From assembly GCA_021824625.1 (NCBI GenBank), contig JAKAKE010000142.1:1-45810 (forward strand): DNA of 45,810 bases. The letters run 5' to 3'. The position numbers and the translations under genes are program-made. The notes under the pieces were generated by a model. That model made no database searches. It was not told the origin of the DNA and was given only the letters and a program-made list of their open reading frames with translations. The first letter of the stretch is position 1; each line of letters opens with the position of its first letter. The DNA comes from Bacteroidota bacterium. Its GTDB lineage: Bacteria; Bacteroidota; Ignavibacteria; Kapaibacteriales; UBA2268. Below, piece after piece: positions 22,258 through 31,389 of the stretch.

Positions 22258-22485
22258 TTAATTTTTTAGAACGTTGTTCCAAGGACTTGGCTCATCATTC
22301 CACCCTGTTTGAATTGAATACTCTGTTAAATCATCATAATAGTCCTTCATGAACAATCCATATTTGTTTTCGTAGAGGACTTCTACTAATGTATTTATTT
22401 TTTGAAGCATTTCATTATTCTGAAGAGTATTAATGGTTTGCACCATCTTTTGATACTCTTCAACAGATATTTCCATTGCATTCAT
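22258..22485 (-). CDS. Small acidic protein of unknown function upstream of the PIN TA pair
   Basis: The 75-residue protein reads MNAMEISVEEYQKMVQTINT with a central helix (EMLQKINTLVEVLYENKYG) and an acidic aromatic C-terminus (YYDDLTEYSIQTGWNDEPSPW). It lies 27 bp before the antitoxin on the same strand, so it may be part of a three-gene TA operon or an independent orphan antitoxin. No Shine-Dalgarno site is evident and MEISVEEY (22476) is an alternative start. Codon use looks like its neighbours. Function unknown. Confidence 0.5.
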   Translation of the reverse strand: MNAMEISVEEYQKMVQTINTLQNNEMLQKINTLVEVLYENKYGLFMKDYYDDLTEYSIQTGWNDEPSPWNNVLKN

Positions 22486-22564
22486 ATTAATCTTATAATT
22501 TTTTTATACTCAACGATTAAAATAATGAATAATTGCTAAAATTAATAACGAAAATATTTTTCAT

Positions 22565-24376
22565 CTACTTCTTTGGTATCACCTTAAACTCTACCCTTCT
22601 ATTTTGGGCTCTTCCGGCGTCTGTCTCATTTGAGACAACTGGTTTGGTTTTGCCATATCCGGTGGGTTTAAGCCTGTCGCGGTTTATTCCTTTCCCTGAA
22701 AGATAATACACAACAGACCTTGCCCGCTTTTCAGATAAAATATGATTGTAATCATCTCCTCCGATGTAATCAGTATGACCTGCAATTTCCACCTGGAATT
22801 CGGGAATTGTTTTCAGAAGCTCGGCGAGCCTGTCTAAGTCAGGATAGGATTCAGGTTTCAAATCCCATTTGTCATATTCGAAAAACACATTGTTTATTCG
22901 TATGTTGCTTCCTCCTAATTGTTTGAGGTTATATATTGTAATGTCCTCATAAATACCGTAGAAAAATCCTTCATCCTTACGCAGGTCAACATTTTTTGTA
23001 ATCGGATAATACCCGTCTTTATTAGCATAAACTCCATAATTTTTTCCGAGAGGAAGCACCACGAAGTAGGAGCCATCCTGAGGATTGCTGCGGAGATGTC
23101 CGATTTGTTTTCCAGTTTCTAAATCTTCCCAAATAATGTCCGCAGCAATTGTATTTCCCTCGTTATCTCTTACCTTGCCGGAAATTGTAACAACCTTTTC
23201 AGGCCTTAGCGAGTCAGGCACTTTGATTGCATAGATGTCCGTTCTGCCATAAGAATCCTCACGCTCGCTTGCGGCAAAGTATGAAATATAACCTTCAGTT
23301 GAAACAATAGCCCCCCAGTCATCTCCTGCAGTGTTAATATATCTGCCCATATTGACGGGTTCGCTCCACTCTGTCCATGAATCCTCACTCAGTCGGACAG
23401 ATTTGAATATGTCCATTCTTCCCAATCCATAATGGCCCTCTGAACTGAAATAAAGAGACTTCATATCGGGATGGAGAAAAGGTTTTCTCTCGGCATAAGG
23501 CGTATTTACAATAGGGCCAAGGTTAATCGGAAGGCTCCAGCCTGTGTCTGTTTTGAAGCTAATATAAATATCCGTGTTACCGTTTTTACTGCCATGATAT
23601 ATCTGGTGAATCCTGTGGAATCCACCAATACTTCCGGGCCTATCGGAGACAAAGAGTATAGCATTGCCGTCTGCTGTCGGCTTAGCATCGCAATCGAACC
23701 AGCCGGTGTTAATCGGGAATGGAAATGGTGTAGGTGCATTCCAGCCCTGCTTAGTTATATCAGTATAAAACAAATCGCCTCTTCCGAAGCTTTCATCATA
23801 ATTTCCGAAAATAATTAATTGCGTTCCGTCAACCGAAATTCCTTCGGGTGCTTCATTCTTTTTAGAATTTACCATTGAAGTAAGTTTTTCTGCTTTTTGC
23901 CATAAGCCGTTACCATATTTTGACATGTAAATATCCTCCGCACCTTTGCCGTCGCGATTTAATCCCGTGAAGAACAACTTTGACTCATCCGCCGTTGGAA
24001 TCGGAGAATATTCATTTGCAGCCGTATTTATACCGGAACCAAGATTGACAGGAACAAGATACTCGTCTTCAAATCTTAGCAGAGTAATAATTTTATCGAA
24101 TCTTTCTGTCATATTTGGAAATTCGGGTTTCCAGATTTCATAGATTTCTGCGGCACTCTCCCATTGTTTCTTTTGGACGAAAGGCTCGGCGAGACGCTGT
24201 ACACCTACAAAGGCATCCTCATCAGGTGCGAATGCATGAATAAAATCGAAGTATTCGCCCATTGTTGCATCTGTTACTGATTTCAAAAGAAAGTCGTCTG
24301 GAAGCTGTGAATGTGCCTCCCCGACCGGCAAATAGAGCAGGAATAAAACTAATATTTTTATCTTTCCAAAATACAT
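22565..24376 (-). CDS. PorE-like OmpA / PD40 propeller protein, probable T9SS component
   Basis: The protein has 603 residues. A signal peptide (LVLFLLYLPVGEAHSQ) is followed by a short TPR-like helical part (about 45-105, QKKQWESAAEIYEIW). PD40 propeller repeats come next (about 110-385; YSPIPTADESKLFFTG, ... KPTADGNAILFVSDRPGS, ... KPFLHPDMKSLYFSSEG), then a carboxypeptidase-regulatory-like domain (about 395-470; ISGKVRDNEGN). The C-terminal OmpA peptidoglycan-binding domain (about 485-600) includes FFEYDKWDLKPES, AGHTDYIGGDDYN and LSEKRARSVVYYL. This order is that of T9SS PorE, which anchors the secretion machine to peptidoglycan. Several T9SS cargo genes nearby fit. Domain calls firm; PorE role inferred, since OmpA/PD40 paralogues are common. 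Confidence 0.85.
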   Translation of the reverse strand: MYFGKIKILVLFLLYLPVGEAHSQLPDDFLLKSVTDATMGEYFDFIHAFAPDEDAFVGVQRLAEPFVQKKQWESAAEIYEIWKPEFPNMTERFDKIITLLRFEDEYLVPVNLGSGINTAANEYSPIPTADESKLFFTGLNRDGKGAEDIYMSKYGNGLWQKAEKLTSMVNSKKNEAPEGISVDGTQLIIFGNYDESFGRGDLFYTDITKQGWNAPTPFPFPINTGWFDCDAKPTADGNAILFVSDRPGSIGGFHRIHQIYHGSKNGNTDIYISFKTDTGWSLPINLGPIVNTPYAERKPFLHPDMKSLYFSSEGHYGLGRMDIFKSVRLSEDSWTEWSEPVNMGRYINTAGDDWGAIVSTEGYISYFAASEREDSYGRTDIYAIKVPDSLRPEKVVTISGKVRDNEGNTIAADIIWEDLETGKQIGHLRSNPQDGSYFVVLPLGKNYGVYANKDGYYPITKNVDLRKDEGFFYGIYEDITIYNLKQLGGSNIRINNVFFEYDKWDLKPESYPDLDRLAELLKTIPEFQVEIAGHTDYIGGDDYNHILSEKRARSVVYYLSGKGINRDRLKPTGYGKTKPVVSNETDAGRAQNRRVEFKVIPKK

Positions 24377-24621
24377 TATATCTAATTAAAGTTTCATCTT
24401 TTCAAGTGCAAATAATCTGCCAAAGAATTTTTAGTATAGATTTTATTTTTTATAAGGTTTTTGTCGAAGTAATTAGTAATGCAGCAAAACGTTTAAGCCG
24501 GACTGAAACTCGATTTAAAATTATTATTGTCCCCATGTTGAAACTTATGGCTTTTCATATTAACTTTACACTTAGGTGTGATATTTTTTTTGAGGATTTA
24601 TCATACCTGGTTCTTTACATA

Positions 24622-25905
24622 TTATGGTTCTACTTCTATTATTTCTTTCCTGATATATATAGGGCGGATTAACTTTCTCAAAGAGGGCAATTTATATGCA
24701 AAATACAAACCTGTAATAATACAGACACACCCCCCTGAAAGAATGGTATAATATACACCGATTCCATTGGCTAATGTGCCGGCAAGCAGACTGCCAAAGG
24801 GTGCCATTCCCATGAAGGACATAGAATAGAAGCTCATGACCCTGCCCCGCTTGTCGTCATCAGAAATAGTCTGCAGGATTGTATTGCATGAAGTCATATT
24901 AACCATCATTCCGAAACCAATAAAGAACAAAATAAAAAGAGAGAGCCAAAAAATCTTTGAAAAAGAAAATACAGCAAGCCCTGAACCGAAAATAAGAGCA
25001 GAGACGGCTATCAGCATGGTTGTACCGAGAACCGACTTGCGGGAAGCCATGAATATCCCGCCAGCCAGTGAACCCAATCCAGCCGCTCCCAACAGAAAAC
25101 CGAGTGAGTGGGAGCCGCCGCTGAACACGTTTTTTGCAAACACCGGCATCAATACCTGATATGGCATTCCCATGATGCTGATTATTGCAAGAACAATAAG
25201 TATTGTCCTGATTGGGGGAAAACCAAATGCATATTTAAATCCATTTTTCAACTCATCCAGAGGGCTATTCCTTTTTTGTTCCCGTTTGTGAGTCTTGATT
25301 TTCATAGCCAGGAGACTGCCAATAATAGCTACGAAGCTGATTGTGTTAATTAAAAAGCACCATCCCTCGCCGATTAAAGCCACAAGAATCCCTGCAATAG
25401 CTGGCCCGACAAGTCTTGCAATATTGACCAGCACCGAGTTCAAGGCTATAGCATTGCCGAGGTCCTCTTCTTTTTCAATCATGTCAATTACAAATGCCTG
25501 CCTGACAGGCATGTCGAAAGCATTGACAATACCTCCGAAAATTCCAAGAGCAATTATATTCCAGATACTGATGGCACCTGTAAATATCAAAACCGCAACC
25601 ATCCCCGACTGAAGCATTAAAAGTGTCTGTGTAAGTAATATAAGCTTGTAGCGGTTCCACCTGTCGGCAATAACTCCGGCAAAAGGAGCAAACAGGAATA
25701 TTGGAATTCCGCTGAAAAAACCGACAAGACCAAGCATAAAAGCCGAATTAGTCATTTGATAGACCAACCAGCTCATTGCTATCATCTGAATCCACGTGCC
25801 TATCAGCGATACGATTTGTCCACCGAAGAAAAGCCTGTAATTGCGGTATTTCAAGGTCCTGAAAATAAGCTTCAGGTCCTGAATTTGCTCGTTTTTACCA
25901 CTCAT
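24622..25905 (-). CDS. MFS transporter, EntS/MFS_3-type exporter
   Basis: The 427-residue protein has about twelve membrane segments. Family signatures of the MFS_3 group are present: YRNYRLFFGGQIVSLIGTWIQ near the N-terminus, NSAFMLGLVGFFSGIPIFLF, GVIADRWNRYKLIL (the loop 2-3 motif) and NAFDMPVRQAFVIDMI after TM4. Relatives export enterobactin or drugs by proton antiport. It starts MSGKNEQIQD. It is a single gene in a minus-strand run, with no siderophore genes nearby, so the substrate is unknown. The gap 24377-24621 contains no gene I can support. Confidence 0.93.
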   Translation of the reverse strand: MSGKNEQIQDLKLIFRTLKYRNYRLFFGGQIVSLIGTWIQMIAMSWLVYQMTNSAFMLGLVGFFSGIPIFLFAPFAGVIADRWNRYKLILLTQTLLMLQSGMVAVLIFTGAISIWNIIALGIFGGIVNAFDMPVRQAFVIDMIEKEEDLGNAIALNSVLVNIARLVGPAIAGILVALIGEGWCFLINTISFVAIIGSLLAMKIKTHKREQKRNSPLDELKNGFKYAFGFPPIRTILIVLAIISIMGMPYQVLMPVFAKNVFSGGSHSLGFLLGAAGLGSLAGGIFMASRKSVLGTTMLIAVSALIFGSGLAVFSFSKIFWLSLFILFFIGFGMMVNMTSCNTILQTISDDDKRGRVMSFYSMSFMGMAPFGSLLAGTLANGIGVYYTILSGGCVCIITGLYFAYKLPSLRKLIRPIYIRKEIIEVEP

Positions 25906-26118
25906 AATCGAAAAATAAATTTATAAATTTATAAAACTGATTATTTTCATTAACGAAAATAATTAAAACAGTTGACGAAGTACATGCAAATATATATAGA
26001 TTAATCAAAAAGTTTAATATTAGTTATTTGTTGGATTTTTGATAAGAGTGGGCTTTCCTCACATTTGCTCAATTGCAATAATTCATTATGGGTCTGCTTT
26101 GCGGCAGGGGTGAGGTTC

Positions 26119-28191
26119 TTAATGAACTACAACAACCTTCCTCATTCCCATATCTCCAATTTGCAACATATACATACCGCTCGCAAGCCCGCTTGTATTG
26201 AGCTTAAAATTGATTCCTTCTATTTTATAATTCTCATAAACCACATTCCCATACGAATCGAAAAGCCGCACAAAATCAGGTTTACGAGCATCATCTTTGA
26301 AATTGATTGATATGAAATCATCAGAGGGATTGGGAGAGATATTTAAATCATCATTTATAGAAACTGGTTTTTCTTCAACACTTGTTATTCCGAAATCACT
26401 GAGCTTTGCTTTGAACATCCCATATCCGGCTGTACCTGCATAGATATAATCACCAATAACCACAAAGCGTTCCGTATATGGGTCAGTTAAACCTGAATTT
26501 GCTGGTAGCCAACTTTCTCCGTTATTTGTTGATAAATACACACCACTTCCATAAGTACCGGCAAATATATTATTATTTATTATTGCCAAACATATAATAT
26601 AAGCTTTAGGTAATCCAATGTTTCTTGAAGTCCAGTATTCACCATTATCTGTTGATAAAAACAATCCATTATAAAATGTAGAAGCAAAGATTCTATTATC
26701 ATCAGCAGCTAATGCTACAACTTGTGATGAATCAGTCATAGTTGAATCCATGCAAATCCAATTTTCACCATCATCAATTGATTTATAAATACCATGTTCT
26801 GAGCTGGCAATAATATTTGTACCTGAAATTGTAAAGTCATTGAAACTCCAAGTTTTCAGATTCGAATCGGCTAATGACCAGGAATCTCCTCTATCAGATG
26901 ATTCATATATACCTGTTCTAGTAGCAGTAAAAACTTTACTTTTATATACGATAATATCATTAATCCACGAACTTGTTAAACCATTGGTAGACTTTTTCCA
27001 ATTTTTTCCAAGATTTGAAGATTTATAAATGTCTCCGCTCATCCACATACCTGCATATATTGTAGAATCATCTAATGCGAGTTTGTAAATATTCTTATTA
27101 GGCAAATCAGAATTTATTGATTTCCAACTATCACCGAAATCTGTGGTCAAATACAAACCGTATTCATATGTGCCCGCATACATATTGTTACTAACCTTTT
27201 CGATATCCAAAATATGAGTATTAGCTATGCCAGAATTAGCTGACTTCCAACTAATCCCTTCGTCATCTGATATAAATATTCCATTATTTGTTCCAATAAA
27301 TATTTTATTGTTATTAAAACTTATATTATGAATTACACAATTCTCTAATGAATTATTTAACTCTGACCAGCTTTCCCCATTATCTATTGATACAAAAATT
27401 CCATTATAAGTTCCTGCATAAATTTTATAGTCATTTTTTGCAAAACTTCTTATATAAAGATTCATTAAACCTGAATTTTTTTCATTCCAAAATTCCCCAT
27501 AATTTGTTGTTTTATATACCCCACCATCTGTACCAGCGAGAATTGTGCTATCATCTATAAAAATAAAACTATGCACATTCCAATTATTCAATCCGTTATT
27601 CTTTTGTGTCCAGGTTTCACCATCATTTGAAGTAAAATAAATTCCCTCACCATGCCATTTATTCTCAGGGTCTTGAAAGCCATCCCCACCTGCATAAATT
27701 TTATTACCTTTAACAGTAAGACAATGTACTCCGCTTCCAATATAACCGGAACTTTGTTTGCTTATTAATTTCCAGTCTGCTCCGTCATTTGTTGATAAAT
27801 AAATTCCATCTAAAGCAGAAGTCAGCAATTTGTCACCATACTCAATTAGTTCCTGAACATACAAATTTTTTAAGCCAGTATCAATTTCAGACCAACTATT
27901 TCCATTATTTGTAGATAAATATATTCCTCCTCCGAAAGTCCCCGCAAAAATCTTATTATCTTTAATAATTATTCTTTGAACAGAAGCTCGAGGTAAACCT
28001 TTATTACAAGCTTCCCAGTGACTTCCGGTATTAGTAGAAAAATAAATACCATTCGTACCTGCGAAAATTATTTCATCTTTAAAAACTATATTATATACTT
28101 TACCACCTGCAGGTCCGTTTGTTTGCTCCCACTGCGAAAATGTTGTTGAAAATGAAAATGACATTAAAAACAGAAGTAATAATCTTTTCAT
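26119..28191 (-). CDS. Secreted BNR/YCF48-like propeller protein with T9SS sorting domain
   Basis: The protein has 690 residues with a signal peptide (MKRLLLLFLMSFSFSTTFSQ). Residues of about 25-600 contain some 13-14 repeats around NIFAGTxxGVYLSTNNGESW, the BNR/sortilin-like blade pattern, giving one or two propellers. About 615-690 (NISPNPSDDFISINF ... LFDSYGNVVYENYKI ... LASGMYMLQIG ... VVVVH) is a T9SS type A domain. Secreted propellers of this type bind polymers or are matrix proteins; no enzyme motif is visible. The C-terminal domain closely resembles that of the gene immediately upstream (28345-30717), which lies on the same strand 150 bp away. Confidence 0.87.
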   Translation of the reverse strand: MKRLLLLFLMSFSFSTTFSQWEQTNGPAGGKVYNIVFKDEIIFAGTNGIYFSTNTGSHWEACNKGLPRASVQRIIIKDNKIFAGTFGGGIYLSTNNGNSWSEIDTGLKNLYVQELIEYGDKLLTSALDGIYLSTNDGADWKLISKQSSGYIGSGVHCLTVKGNKIYAGGDGFQDPENKWHGEGIYFTSNDGETWTQKNNGLNNWNVHSFIFIDDSTILAGTDGGVYKTTNYGEFWNEKNSGLMNLYIRSFAKNDYKIYAGTYNGIFVSIDNGESWSELNNSLENCVIHNISFNNNKIFIGTNNGIFISDDEGISWKSANSGIANTHILDIEKVSNNMYAGTYEYGLYLTTDFGDSWKSINSDLPNKNIYKLALDDSTIYAGMWMSGDIYKSSNLGKNWKKSTNGLTSSWINDIIVYKSKVFTATRTGIYESSDRGDSWSLADSNLKTWSFNDFTISGTNIIASSEHGIYKSIDDGENWICMDSTMTDSSQVVALAADDNRIFASTFYNGLFLSTDNGEYWTSRNIGLPKAYIICLAIINNNIFAGTYGSGVYLSTNNGESWLPANSGLTDPYTERFVVIGDYIYAGTAGYGMFKAKLSDFGITSVEEKPVSINDDLNISPNPSDDFISINFKDDARKPDFVRLFDSYGNVVYENYKIEGINFKLNTSGLASGMYMLQIGDMGMRKVVVVH

Positions 28192-28281
28192 AATTCCCTC
28201 AGAAATAATAATTAAAAAATATCCTCAATTATTAATTATTCACTATTCGTTATTCATTAAAGTTACCACCCCTTGAATCCC

Positions 28282-28297
28282 CTCCTTAATTAAGGAG
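28282..28297. repeat. Short palindromic repeat between two T9SS cargo genes
   Basis: CTCCTTAATTAAGGAG is a perfect 16-bp palindrome extended by partly matching CC/GG flanks. The gap 28192-28344 also carries a TTATTCATTA-type low-complexity stretch. It could act as a hairpin between the cargo genes; a short interspersed repeat is likelier. Confidence 0.5.
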
Positions 28298-28344
28298 AGG
28301 AATCAGAGGAGGTTCAATATCCAATTGGGACAGGGCGAGTTATT

Positions 28345-30717
28345 TTAATGACTAACCATGACTTTAAATGTGCTCACCCTATCAGTCCCAATCTGAATAA
28401 TATAAAATCCGCTCGCAATTCCACTCGTATTTATTTTCACTTCTCCAGAATTTATATTCGTGTTTTCATAAACTACATTACCGAATATATCAAAGAGCTT
28501 TATCGTTCCGGGAAGTTTGTTCCCATCTGCCATATTAATATAGAGCCAGTCATTTTTCGGAGTTTGTGTTATTTCAATATCGGCTTGTGTTTCATTTTCA
28601 ACAGACGTTGTTTTTACGACTGTTGCACGTACTTCGATAAAATATTCGTTATCTTGTCCGCCTCTCCAAAATCCAAGCGAATCCCTGAATTCTCCCGGCT
28701 TGGTCGCTTTGAAATTTATTCCGACTTTTGTTTCAGCACCCGGAACAAATACAAGATTCGGGGAATCTGAAAATTTAAAACCCATATTCCCGTTTTTGAA
28801 AGTCAGCTCATCATTAAACGGCTCTTCATTATCGGAACTGTTATTGATTGTTACTTCACCTGTCGGTTCATTGCCCACTTTCAAGGTGCCGAAATCAATA
28901 TCCGATGAGAAGGTATATTTCGGCGAATAATAATTCACTTCAATGGTAGTGTCATTGCCTCTTCTATCGGAAAATGTCGCAACGAGCCGTGCATCCTTCT
29001 TTGAGTCAATTACTCTGGCGCTCCAGCTCGTATAAGAATCATTCCCGGGAACAAATTCATTATAGCCGAAAGAATAATTTTCACTTTCGTCCTTGTGGAA
29101 AACGATCATCGAAAGATTAGACCTGTCGTCACTTTGCGGCATATCCTCTACAGTGCCGCCTTCGATTGTGCCGTTGCCGTAAACTGAAAATTTCGGTACC
29201 GGAGGCGTAAAATCATCTTTGTTCAAATCTCCAATCGAGGCACTTGCCGGAAATCCGTAAGAATCGAAAGGCGAAAAGCCATAAGCATAAGCGGCAATCG
29301 GTTCATTAGATTTCAATTTAAATACTCCATCATCCGGTAATTTAATGGTTGTTACATTATAATAAACACCATTAACAGGTTGTGAAAATCTCTTAGTTGA
29401 CATTAGATTAAGTTCATAAACTTTTTTCCATGTAAATTGACCGTCAAATACCTGGGCAAATAGCAAGTCATCAGGTACATTCCCGCTTGGTGACTGATAA
29501 ACTACATTGACATAATTCTCTAAAAATCTATATCCGGTTTTTATTCCCGGTGTATTAAAAATAATTTCTTTCTGATATTGTTCTAATGGTGTCAGTGCCA
29601 TCTGGAATGGGTCACTATTCACATAATCGTCAATTTGTCCGGTGTTAAACTGCATTATGTAAATTGGTTTATCGCCAGAAAAAACAATTGGTCTTGGTGC
29701 GTTTATATCGGCTCTCATTCTCAACCAACCGTCTGTTTCAATTCCTGAAGATTTTTTTAATTTAACAATAGGAATATTATCAGAATAAATTGTTGTTTCA
29801 GGTTCTCTCGCTAATATTTTTATTATCGAATTCTTTGTCCTGTTAACTATCGGAGTGTAATGATACTCTTTACCCCATGCTGTAGATGGAATTTCCATTT
29901 CTGTTAAGAAATCACAATATGGTGTATTCTCAGGAACATAAGCACAGTAATTACTTGAAATTACCGAAACAGGTTTTGAAGCAATGATTGTGCTGCCTGT
30001 CAGGTCTGCCCTTTGGCCCGCAGAACTAACAAGGTAAACGTCTCCTTTATTTAATATAACTGTTCTGGTTTCACCTGGAATCATTCCACCACTTGTCCTG
30101 GTACTATTAGTTCCACCAAGAGTAAAACTTACTTCAGTCTGGTCAAATGCGGAAACAATTCCGGAATAACTCGGGAGATACTGCATACCGTAATCGGAAA
30201 CATCCGCCCAAGATGCAACAGTATATTCTTTTCCTAGCGCCGAAACCGGTATTCCAAGATAACCGTCACTCGTAAATTTATAGCGTGTTATTCCATAACA
30301 TATGATCGGGTAATCTGCATATACATGGATACCATAACCACGAAACACAGAATCAGGTAATGGAACTTCTCTATCAGTCTTTCTGTAACATTGTCCAATT
30401 ATTGGAGGAATTGTAAATTCAATAATGTCGTTTGGTACGGTCATTTTTTCCATTCGAAAATCCTTACCGGGTACTTCCACAATAACCATAGTCGCTATCG
30501 CAGATGACACATAAAGTTTCAGAGCATTCCCCGCATTTTCCGTTTCCCAGCATGGATTGAATGTAAGCCAAAACTCCTGGCCCGCATTTCCGGCACCGAG
30601 AAGTTCCGGTATCGTTTCCTTGAATTCAGTAAGATTGAAATCCTTACTATACGTGTTTGATGTAACCAGCACTACAAAAAGCATTGCCGGTAGCAGTGAG
30701 AAAATTTTCCTAATCAT
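28345..30717 (-). CDS. Secreted IgGFc-binding-domain-like protein with T9SS sorting domain
   Basis: The protein has 790 residues. After a signal peptide (about 1-24) the segment GQEFWLTFNPCWETEN (about 46-61) opens a domain resembling the IgGFc-binding N-terminal family. It continues with EFTIPPIIGQCY, GIHVYADYPIICYGI, VISSNYCAYVP and IPSTAWGKEYHYTPIV up to about residue 450. A later module has IDFGTLKVGNEPTGEVTINNSS (about 610-690), an ASPM/SPD-2/Hydin-like Ig fold, and the end (NTSGIASGFYIIQIG ... FKVMVSH) is a T9SS sorting domain. IgGFc-type domains occur in many secreted Bacteroidota proteins without binding antibody; an adhesive surface role is inferred. AAGGGG precedes the ATG. Confidence 0.85.
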   Translation of the reverse strand: MIRKIFSLLPAMLFVVLVTSNTYSKDFNLTEFKETIPELLGAGNAGQEFWLTFNPCWETENAGNALKLYVSSAIATMVIVEVPGKDFRMEKMTVPNDIIEFTIPPIIGQCYRKTDREVPLPDSVFRGYGIHVYADYPIICYGITRYKFTSDGYLGIPVSALGKEYTVASWADVSDYGMQYLPSYSGIVSAFDQTEVSFTLGGTNSTRTSGGMIPGETRTVILNKGDVYLVSSAGQRADLTGSTIIASKPVSVISSNYCAYVPENTPYCDFLTEMEIPSTAWGKEYHYTPIVNRTKNSIIKILAREPETTIYSDNIPIVKLKKSSGIETDGWLRMRADINAPRPIVFSGDKPIYIMQFNTGQIDDYVNSDPFQMALTPLEQYQKEIIFNTPGIKTGYRFLENYVNVVYQSPSGNVPDDLLFAQVFDGQFTWKKVYELNLMSTKRFSQPVNGVYYNVTTIKLPDDGVFKLKSNEPIAAYAYGFSPFDSYGFPASASIGDLNKDDFTPPVPKFSVYGNGTIEGGTVEDMPQSDDRSNLSMIVFHKDESENYSFGYNEFVPGNDSYTSWSARVIDSKKDARLVATFSDRRGNDTTIEVNYYSPKYTFSSDIDFGTLKVGNEPTGEVTINNSSDNEEPFNDELTFKNGNMGFKFSDSPNLVFVPGAETKVGINFKATKPGEFRDSLGFWRGGQDNEYFIEVRATVVKTTSVENETQADIEITQTPKNDWLYINMADGNKLPGTIKLFDIFGNVVYENTNINSGEVKINTSGIASGFYIIQIGTDRVSTFKVMVSH

Positions 30718-30992
30718 TTCTTAACCCCTTATGAATTTGAAAAAAACTATCAATTTCCAAATATTATTTTCAAATTGTGTGATGATTTCTCTGTAATAAC
30801 CGAAAAAATGGCAAAATGTTACAGTGGGTATGAAAATTTTTTTTAATAAATAAGAATAGCACCGAACTTCAGATAGGTGAAAAACCCTTCAATTAGATTA
30901 TTCAGGAAAATTTTGAATTTTAAATTTTGAATTTTGAATTAATGTTATATATTTGAAATGGAGAAGATGAAATAGGAAGCATGTAGAATGTC

Positions 30993-31013
30993 ATGCTGAA
31001 TTCATTTCAGCAT
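30993..31013. repeat. Short relative of repeat C
   Basis: ATGCTGAA and TTCAGCAT form an 8-bp inverted repeat, preceded by TGTC. The sequence matches the arm ends of the 10.84 kb element. It sits in the gene-free stretch 30718-31389, whose first ~270 bp are otherwise AT-rich with TTTTGAATTT-type low-complexity DNA and the cargo gene promoter region. Confidence 0.45.
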
Positions 31014-31034
31014 CCATAGCCAAATTTTCAGAAA

Positions 31035-31155
31035 GATTAACCACATCTTTTAAGATGGGGGCTGGACTGTAAGCTGTGAGCCAAGTCTCATTTCTCCCCA
31101 CCATGCTGAAGCATGGGGTTAATCTAACGCAATCCCTCCGGGACTGTTATTTTAT
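31035..31155. repeat. Tandem hairpin repeat B, copy 1
   Basis: The unit starts GATTAACC and later has GGTTAATC, an inverted bracket. Inside are two hairpins: CATCTTTTAAGATG at the left and CCATGCTGAAGCATGG at the right, with CTGGACTGTAAGCTGTG between. A third weak hairpin, CAATCCCTCCGGGACTG, follows outside the bracket. The next copy begins 141 bp later. Confidence 0.75.
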
Positions 31156-31175
31156 TTCAGAACTTTGATTCATTT

Positions 31176-31297
31176 GATTAACCCCATCTTTTAAGATGGG
31201 GACTGGACTGTAAGCTGTGTGTCAGGTCTCATAGCTCCCCCCCAAGCTGAAGCATGGGATTAATCTTTCACAATCCCTCCTGGATTGTAATTTTATT
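31176..31297. repeat. Tandem hairpin repeat B, copy 2
   Basis: This is highly similar to copy 1 (GATTAACCCCATCTTTTAAG, GACTGGACTGTAAGCTGTG, AAGCATGGGATTAATC, CAATCCCTCCTGGATTG). The last motif is a complete hairpin here. The copy lies 80-200 bp upstream of the M16 peptidase operon and could influence its expression or terminate upstream reads. Confidence 0.75.
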
Positions 31298-31389
31298 ATT
31301 GTGGGTTTTGTTTTTCAATAAAGCATAATTAAATATATTTTCGTAATTTTAAGGTTTAATAATTTTCTCAAATTTTGAGGGATTGTATT

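Noticed and set aside
24377-24621. Gene or structured RNA in the gap between the OmpA and MFS genes
   Set aside because: No frame has recognised coding character and no strong hairpin or riboswitch-like core could be seen.
24836-25612. Three overlapping plus-strand ORFs of 81-107 residues
   Set aside because: They are antisense to the MFS exporter gene, whose membrane segments and signature motifs make it clearly the real gene.
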